Shown here piece by piece: positions 57,983 to 64,000 of a DNA stretch of 64,000 nt; the first letter of the stretch is position 1, and each line of letters begins with the position of its first letter. The notes below the pieces were generated by a model. The model worked only from the letters and a program-made list of their open reading frames with translations, made no database searches and was not told the origin of the DNA. The stretch comes from Ditylenchus dipsaci. Taxonomy: Eukaryota > Nematoda > Chromadorea > Rhabditida > Anguinidae. The stretch is taken from contig SADC01000329.1 in NCBI GenBank assembly GCA_004194705.1, forward strand, positions 682,001-746,000, given 5' to 3'. Position numbers and translations under genes: made by a program.

Positions 57983-58769
57983 TCTAACCTCTAAAACAGG
58001 ACCTTGCTAAGTTGATAGGCAGGAGTTCACTATTTGGGATAGCCCAAAAGTGCGTTTTCCAAGGTCTAATTATTTTTTAGGACGTGAAAACGATAGAAAC
58101 GGCAAAAAGTGTAGGAAGGCCATTCTTCGATAAATGGTGCCCACTGTGGTTTTGGTCATTTTTTTGCCATTTAACCCTGTTTTGGTCACTGGGACTGGGC
58201 AAAACAGCCCTAATGTGCATTTTTGATCTCGGCATTTTTGAGTTTGATTCTGATTTTGCTCGGAATCATAAAATTCTTGCTCGGAACCCATCTAGCCCCC
58301 GCGCTACCTCCGGGAGCTTGGGGTTGAGATAAGCACGCCTAAATACCTCAGACACAAATCACTAGGAAGTGACTCTGGAGGCATAAAACGTATGCAAACT
58401 AGAGTTTCTTTATGCGGTAGGCCCCAGTTAACAAAACTATATCCAAATTTCGTCTTTTCAGGTTCAACAGAGGTGTATAAGTTAAAAAATGACCAAAACC
58501 AAAGGGGACCGAAGCAAACTAAAAAAAGGATTTTCGAAAAATGGCCTTTCCACCCTTTTTTTCGCCGTTCATATCGTTTTCACGGCCTGAAAAATATTTA
58601 GACCTTGAAAAACGCACTTTCAACTGTTTTTTGAAATGTGGAACTATTCACCTTCGCCAAAAATTAAAAGAAAAGAAAAATTTTCTAAGCACTCTATATA
58701 AACATTTTATATTTGAGTGCAGGAGGAGCCTACCGATGCTTCAGTCTAACCTCTAAAACAGGGCCTTGC
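57863..58769. repeat. 145-bp direct duplication flanking a palindromic element
   Basis: Copies at 57863-58007 and 58625-58769 (GTGCAGGAGCAGCC versus GTGCAGGAGGAGCC, roughly 90% alike by eye). The first copy overlaps the end of the GNAT exon. Between them is an inverted repeat with AAAGTGCGTTTTCCAAGGTC at 58048 and GACCTTGAAAAACGCACTTT ending at 58621, enclosing a hAT-like family fragment (58195-58470). Confidence 0.65.
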
Positions 58770-58905
58770 TTTGCCTTGTTCTTTCTTGTGGTTTTGGTCA
58801 TTTTTTGGCATTAAGCCCTAGGTCAAAAGGTCAGCTGCAAGGGCTAGCAATCAATCACGTAGTAAGTTAGTTCTGTGTAGGGAGCCATGTTAATCTCATG
58901 CTAAG

Positions 58906-59114
58906 TGTTGTGTCCTGTGTTCGAACCGTCATTTGTCTCGTAGCGGTTCGACGCTCTTTGTCTTCCTTGTTAGTGTATAAGGATCTGAACGTCTGGGTTC
59001 AGATCAGTTGTTGTGTGAATAAAGCTATAAGCAAGTCGTGTGCTCTCTCTCTCTGTTCTCTTCTTCTGCTGTGTTCCAATCTCTCTCCTTCCTCCTTACC
59101 GCTAGGATACAACA
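58906..59114 (+). mobile_element. Solo LTR of a retrotransposon
   Basis: A 209-bp block starting TGTTGTGTCC and ending GGATACAACA, flanked by a perfect 5-bp direct repeat CTAAG (58901-58905, 59115-59119). Inside are a TATA-like GTGTATAAGG (58974) and AATAAAGC (59018) followed by a CT-rich stretch, all typical of an LTR. No internal retroelement remains. Copia- versus Ty3-type cannot be told. ORFs across it are not genes. Confidence 0.7.
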
Positions 59115-59716
59115 CTAAGAGAGGTAGACCTAGGGTTACGGCAGAACAAGAGGAATCGGTGCTGGACTCATGCCTTGGCCTCATGGAGGTGTGAGGTGCG
59201 AGGTCCGTTTCTAAAATTTTATTTTGTAATCCGATAATGGGAGACTTCATTTTATTCAGTAGAAAACCTTAAAGTAGGTCTACGAACTTTTCAGATCAGT
59301 AAAAGGACAAAATCTCGCTGAGCTACATCACCTCAATGACCTCGACCTCGCACCTTCGTTGTGGCCATCACAACCGCTACTTCAACATCCTTGCTTACAC
59401 TGAAAAAATCTTTATTTCAGACGGTGCGCGGGAGTGCGTCACAAAAATATTAAAAAATGCCCGAATTTTTCAGGGCACTCTGTAGACTTTGGGGTTTCAA
59501 CTTTTTTCTTACACTCGAGCACTTTTTCTGACAATTGTGCCGTGAAACCTCGCCAGAAAACACAACTTCTACGCGGTAGGCTGCGAAACTAGGGGTCGAA
59601 AATCGAGGTGACAATATTTTTTATACCTTCTCCAAGATTACAAAAAACTGTTTTAAAATAGGTGCAAACTTTATCTTCAATCCTCATAAACTTGCAGTTC
59701 AAAAAATTATTTTCAG

Positions 59717-60045
59717 AATTAAAAGTTGAAAAAGAACTTCCTAGACTATACTCAAATGGTAAATTCAATTTGTTTTCAAAAAGTGAGAAAATAGGCTGCC
59801 TTGAGTATGAAAAAGACGACGAAGACGAAAATGTCCTTAAAATAGTTATGCTGGACATGCACAAAGACTATAGACACAATATATACCTTAATCAACTATT
59901 TGACGCATTTGAAGAAAGTAATGAAGCTAAACAGAAAAAGATCGTTATTTATGAATTTGATGAGAATATGATGAAATACTTTATTAAATACCGCAAATAC
60001 ATTAAGGAAAATGGACATAATTTCAAAATATTTAAGCAATTATAG
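59717..60045 (+). CDS. Second GNAT-like terminal exon, possible paralogue
   Basis: An exon starting after TTATTTTCAG in phase 1, the same phase as at 57462, and ending at TAG 60043-60045. It encodes about 109 residues. IGCLEYEKDDEDENVLKIVM then LDMHKDYRHNIYLNQLFDAF resembles the strand-helix core of a GNAT, with KKIVIYEFDENMMKYFIKYR in place of motif B. The pyrophosphate-binding loop is degenerate, so it may be inactive or only fold-related. Strong Lys/Asp/Glu composition. Lying 1.7 kb downstream of the first in the same orientation, it could be a tandem paralogue. Confidence 0.4.
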
Positions 60046-60194
60046 ATACACTTTTTCTGTGTGCTTTTTTGTTTTATTATTACGCTATATAAAAAGCTGT
60101 TGGAAAACATGTTTCATTTGAGAAACAATACCTTAGAGTAATATATGGTAGCGTCATGGTAGCGACTTGGAAAAACCCTTATATACCATTCGAT

Positions 60195-60440
60195 AGAGAG
60201 CTAGGGAAAACTTGGCAAAAACGAAATTTGCCAATCATATGTTTTACCCAAACGAAATTTGCCGAATTGAAATTTGCCAGGAGCAGGTTTTGCCTAAAAA
60301 ATAGGGCAGCAATTTAGGGTCGAGAAAACTTTTTCAAGTGAAATCTACGTTTGGCAAATTTTATTATGGAAAATGTCGATTTGGTAGATTGCGTTTCGGC
60401 AATTTTCGTATTTGGAAAATTTTCCTTTTGGGAAGTTTTC
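60195..60440. repeat. Short-word island GAAATTTGCC
   Basis: AAACGAAATTTGCCAATC, CAAACGAAATTTGCCGAATT, TTGAAATTTGCCAGG and later TTTGGCAAATTTTATTATGG repeat the same word with inversions. The 60351-60578 frame overlaps it and is not supported as a gene. Confidence 0.5.
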
Positions 60441-61169
60441 CCTAGCCCGATAGAGCGAGAAAATATTGGTGTAGAGATGTTTCCTCGAAAATTAATCTTT
60501 CTTCATTTTTTAGGAAAGTCTCCCAACTTTGAAGCTTGGTCCCCTGCTGAATTTTTTCAACTTTTTTCAATTTTTTGAATTTTTACGCATTTAGGCTTAG
60601 GCTCAGGGTAGGCCAGCGCATGTTAACACGGACTTAAACGTGTGGTTTTAACATTTTTTTGAAACGAAATTTTTTTGCAGAAAATCAACAGTGGGAACCA
60701 AGGCATGAAACAAGTTTCATTTCTAAGGAAACGTCAATGCACCAAAATATCTTTTCATAAAAATATATAAATAAATTTATGCTATAGAGTGAGTTAAAGA
60801 GGGTGAAAGAGTATTTGAAAATTGGGGAATTTAGTCTAACTAAACGCAATCGCTAGCATTAAATTGAAATGTGGGTCCAGTGGTTAGTGGCTCGGTGAAC
60901 GGCCAGTTTAACGGCCAGTTTATTATATTTATATCATAATCAGCATCCTGTTTGTTTCAAATTTTTTTCTTGAAACAAAGCCTCAGTTTCTTTTCTCGCA
61001 CCAAGTGGTCGTCCACTAAATAAATGCTTTTCAGGCTCCGAAAACTATTTTTGTACGAATTCGACCATTATGAGGATGCCTCAACATAAGTAAGATAACG
61101 TTTTATCGCTGCCAATTATGAAATTAATTTTATTGTCTAGAATCAAAACAATTACACAAAAATAGTCAC

Positions 61170-61570
61170 CATAAATGCGTCTCCAGGGAAATACACAAAC
61201 TGCAAATTCAAAATTTATTAATAGATTGCTCAAAATTGCTCGATATTTTAATTTTCCAGGTCTATCACATTCAGCGAAAACTTTGGTTGTTGAGCAAAAA
61301 ATTACAAATTCAATAAATCTAAATTAAGCTTTGAATTTTCCAAAAATATCTATTTTCATATTACCCAAACCAGTCAAGAATTGAGTCAAGAAGCTCAATG
61401 TGGTTGTAGGTGGTTTCAATGCAGATGAGAACAATAGGGGCACCTGGTGATACATTAATTAATTATGCCTCTCTAGAGACCAAAGACTTGGAGCCAACTA
61501 ACCCACTGGTGCTGGAGTTGATGACATTGCTGGATTGATGCCCACAAAACACACACACCTATTTTAGCTA
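61170..61570 (-). CDS. Candidate short exons of an unrecognised gene
   Basis: Minus-strand segments join in phase: an exon ending at 61503 (INPAMSSTPAPV, donor GTTAGT), intron 61502-61444 (59 bp), exon 61443-61365 (APIVLICIETTYNHIELLDS, donor GTAATA) and a 30-bp exon 61199-61170 (LCISLETHL). The start and end are not found. On the plus strand the same DNA also reads ETKDLEPTNPLVLELMTLLD before a stop at 61536, so which strand is coding is open. Composition differs from the AT-rich surroundings, so something here is likely real. Confidence 0.35.
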
Positions 61571-62098
61571 CCTTGGTATTGCAGGCTTTAGTTTAGACTT
61601 TTATTATTTTCTAAAGCTGTGAGAATAGTTAACCTATCGTAAAAACTGTAACTGTGATTTCAGAAAACAGTTATTTGTCTAGCGAATCAGACCAAAATGT
61701 TGCGCTGGTCTTCTGTCAAACGCCGAGATTTTTACTACACTTCCGAGGGTAGAACTAAGTATGGAAGTAGGTTTTTTTGAAATTTCCAATTAACTCAAAC
61801 AAGATTAAATTATAAAAAAATTATATAGTTAGGCCTTAAACCATTTTTTTGATGCCATGTTTGCTCTAATAAGTGCCTCTGGGCTTTTTTCAAACCCAAA
61901 AAATTCAACAATCGTCGACCAAAAATGGCCTTTTCTCTGAAAACCGATACAAAAGAAGAAAGTTTTATTAAAGAGGGACATTGAATAGAAAAAATACGCT
62001 GAATCCATTATTTTGACATCTGGCACTCTAGTTTTTAAGCAGGGCTGTAAACTTCGACACCGGCTAAACTTCAGGCACCTGTTTCTAGCAGTTATCAG

Positions 62099-62801
62099 GG
62101 CTCTATCCCACTATCTGTTCCAAATTTCGCCTTGGTCCCCCTGTTGTTTTTTGAAAATTTTGTGGTCAAATGTATTAGTCCAATCCTGAATATCTTTTTA
62201 TCAATATATAGTTTAATACTTTAACGGTGTTCAAATATTCTCGGGACATTCAACCCGTAATGCAATCCCCCTGTTGTCTTTTTGAGTATCTTGCCTTGGT
62301 CCCCCCTTGTTATATTTTTTACTTCAAGCTGTTTGATTATTTTTGTTTTTTTATAGTGCTATGAAATATCCTCTTGTGGATTTTGTGGTCAAATGTATTA
62401 GTCCAATCCAGTCCAAAAAAAAACAAACAAAGTTGAAGGTTTTTGGATGCTGGTAAAGCACAAGATAAAACGTCTCCGTGGAACAAGCGACAAATTAATT
62501 TCTTCGTATGTTGCAGAAGACGTCTTCAGGCAGAATTGCAGAGTCGATGAGATCTCTGCTGGAGAAATTCTTTGAACAAGTGTCGAAAATTCATAGCATT
62601 GTTAATTATCAATTATAAATTATGTATCCTGTTTTTTCATGTGAATTTCAATAAAGATATATTGTCGTATTTGTCAATTGTAATATTTCAAAAACATACG
62701 ACCACAAAATTTTCAAAAATCAACAGGGAGGACCAAGCTAAAAATGAAAAAAACAGCAGGGAGACCAAAGCAAAATTCGGAACAGATAGTGGGATAGAGC
62801 C
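62099..62801. mobile_element. Palindromic element of the GGCTCTA / CCTTGGTCCCC class
   Basis: Ends GGCTCTATCCCACTATCTGT and ACAGATAGTGGGATAGAGCC. Arms include CGCCTTGGTCCCCCTGTTG and its complement, and TTTGTGGTCAAATGTATTAG occurs twice directly inside. The interior holds no recognised frame; the 62572-62988 ORF crosses the element border. Confidence 0.7.
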
Positions 62802-62822
62802 ATTATTAGCTTTAGTATTATC

Positions 62823-63521
62823 GGAACTTATTGGGTTGGGGGGGGGGGGCGGATTTTTCACTTATTTAAAAATAGTGCTTAAACGACTCCTAAGTAATAT
62901 TTATATGCTTAAAACGATAAGAAAGTCAATTTCTAACATTTTTCCACACAAAAATGGTATTTTTGGAAAAAAAATTTTGACTTTTTGACTTGGGGGCCAA
63001 GGCAAATTTCCTTGTGTTAAGGTATTCTACCCCGTTTTGGTCACTGGAGCTGGGCAAAAAGAGTCTCTTTATGCATTTTTAATCAAGAGTCTTTCTCGGA
63101 ATTATGTCTAAGGTAAGTGAGTGCGCGCATCTCTAACCCACCGAAGGGGGCGCAGGGGGCTTGGAGTTCAGATGCGCACACCCACATACCTTAGACGCAA
63201 ATCACTCGTAAGTGACTCTGGATGCATAAAAATGTATGCATACCAGAGTTTCTTTATGCGGTAGGCCCCAGTCAACAAAACTATGTTCAAATTCCATCTT
63301 TTTGTGGTATCCAGGTACCCTTTCAGGTTGGATTGCCTTGGGGGACCAAGGCAAAAAGTCGAATTTCAGTCAAAATTTTTTTTTTCTAAAAATCTATTTT
63401 TGTGTGGAAAAATGTCAGAAAATAACTTTTTTATCGTTTTAAGCATATAAAAATTACTTAGGAGTCATTTAAACACTATTTTTATATAAGTGAAAAACCC
63501 GCCCCCAACCCAATAAGTGCC
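62823..63521. mobile_element. hAT-like palindromic element with perfect 8-bp duplication
   Basis: Starts GGAACTTATTGGGTTGGGG and ends CCCAACCCAATAAGTGCC, with GTATTATC on each side (62815-62822 and 63522-63529). It has the full family structure: arms, TCTACCCCGTTTTGG block, and central hairpin around CCCACCGAAGGGGGCGCAGG. The best-preserved copy for defining the family. Confidence 0.85.
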
Positions 63522-63529
63522 GTATTATC

Positions 63530-64000
63530 AGTATTAGCCACCCATGGTGGCGCGGAATATAAGGTAGCTCAGACATCGGCGATCGGAATAAAAAAATTAG
63601 ACATTCAACCCTTTCTACATGTCGGCACTTTATTATTCCTATAGTTTTCGAATTTTTGTTTTATTGTTTAACAACCGCATAACAATTACCTAGTTTTTTC
63701 CGTTTCATACAGTTTTTTACGCTGATAGACGATAAAAAAAAGTTTCCAAATAAAAAACCAAAGAAAACTTTGAACAATAACTGACGTGTCACAAATAGTG
63801 TGCTCATGCGGTTGCCGAAAAAGTCCTGCAATAATTTTGAAGATTCCAAGATTTTCTACCAGGTTTTAAAATATTAACAAAATAACATTCAACTTTTTAG
63901 TGGGTCTCAGAAAAGGTTTTTTTTCATTTTTATTATAGGACGCTAAGTACGGCACTGTGTGCAAATTATCTATAAATACATCTCATAATACAGCCCGTGG
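63530..64000. other. No gene seen at window end
   Basis: AT-rich sequence with a short minus-strand frame (63661-63849) lacking any recognised domain. No repeat boundary can be assigned before the window ends. Confidence 0.4.

Noticed and set aside
1..64000. CRISPR array, prokaryotic operon or phage-like system
   Set aside because: Genes are intron-split animal genes; the repeats are transposon palindromes and word islands without a constant spacer length.

Overview
This is eukaryotic, AT-rich, intron-containing genomic DNA from an animal. I recognise parts of a dystroglycan gene, a Nudix Ap4A hydrolase (NUDT2), a UDP-sugar transporter (SLC35B4) and an astacin metalloprotease with a C-terminal ShK domain. 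Introns use GT/GC-AG sites with TTTTCAG-like acceptors. A few are about 48-80 bp, but most are kilobases long and packed with transposable elements. Acceptor style, the astacin-ShK architecture and scattered TTAGGC/GCCTAA words make a repeat-rich nematode (possibly a basal, Enoplea-type one) the best guess. That is inference from the sequence only.

Layout. 1-6.5 kb: 3' half of a dystroglycan gene on +, with an apparent one-base frameshift in the cytoplasmic tail. 6.9-9.8 kb: a pogo/Tigger DNA transposon on -, with an intron-bearing transposase gene, itself hit by a hAT-like non-autonomous element. 13.2-14.0 kb: fragments of a probable F-box gene on -. 17.3-19.5 kb: NUDT2. 22.1-27.2 kb: a complete seven-exon SLC35B4. 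29.6-39.6 kb (-): an orphan two-helix membrane protein whose large introns hold a 22-bp minisatellite and a roughly 579-bp satellite. 40.4-40.7 kb (-): a candidate secreted ORF. 43.3-44.4 kb: a large inverted-repeat element with convergent tRNA-like units. 48.7-54.7 kb: an eight-exon astacin. 55.3 kb: a small signal-peptide ORF. 57.5-60.0 kb: two GNAT-like terminal exons, a 145-bp duplication and a solo LTR. 61.2-61.6 kb: short candidate exons on - or +. 62.1-63.5 kb: two further palindromic elements.

The genes are ordinary, unrelated housekeeping or secreted-protein genes and form no operon. The striking feature is what lies between and inside them: dozens of long palindromes. They sort by target-site duplication into pogo/Tigger (TA), hAT-like (8 bp), TTAA-type and PIF/Harbinger-like (TTA/TAA) groups. 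There is also a series of short islands, each built from its own 6-14 bp word repeated at irregular spacing in both orientations (for example AACCGC, GTCGTT, CAACGGTAAA, GAACGAGAA, TTGCGATG). A further motif, CCTTGGTCCCC(CTGTTG), recurs in many otherwise unrelated palindromes. These island and motif patterns are the best candidates for something undescribed here.
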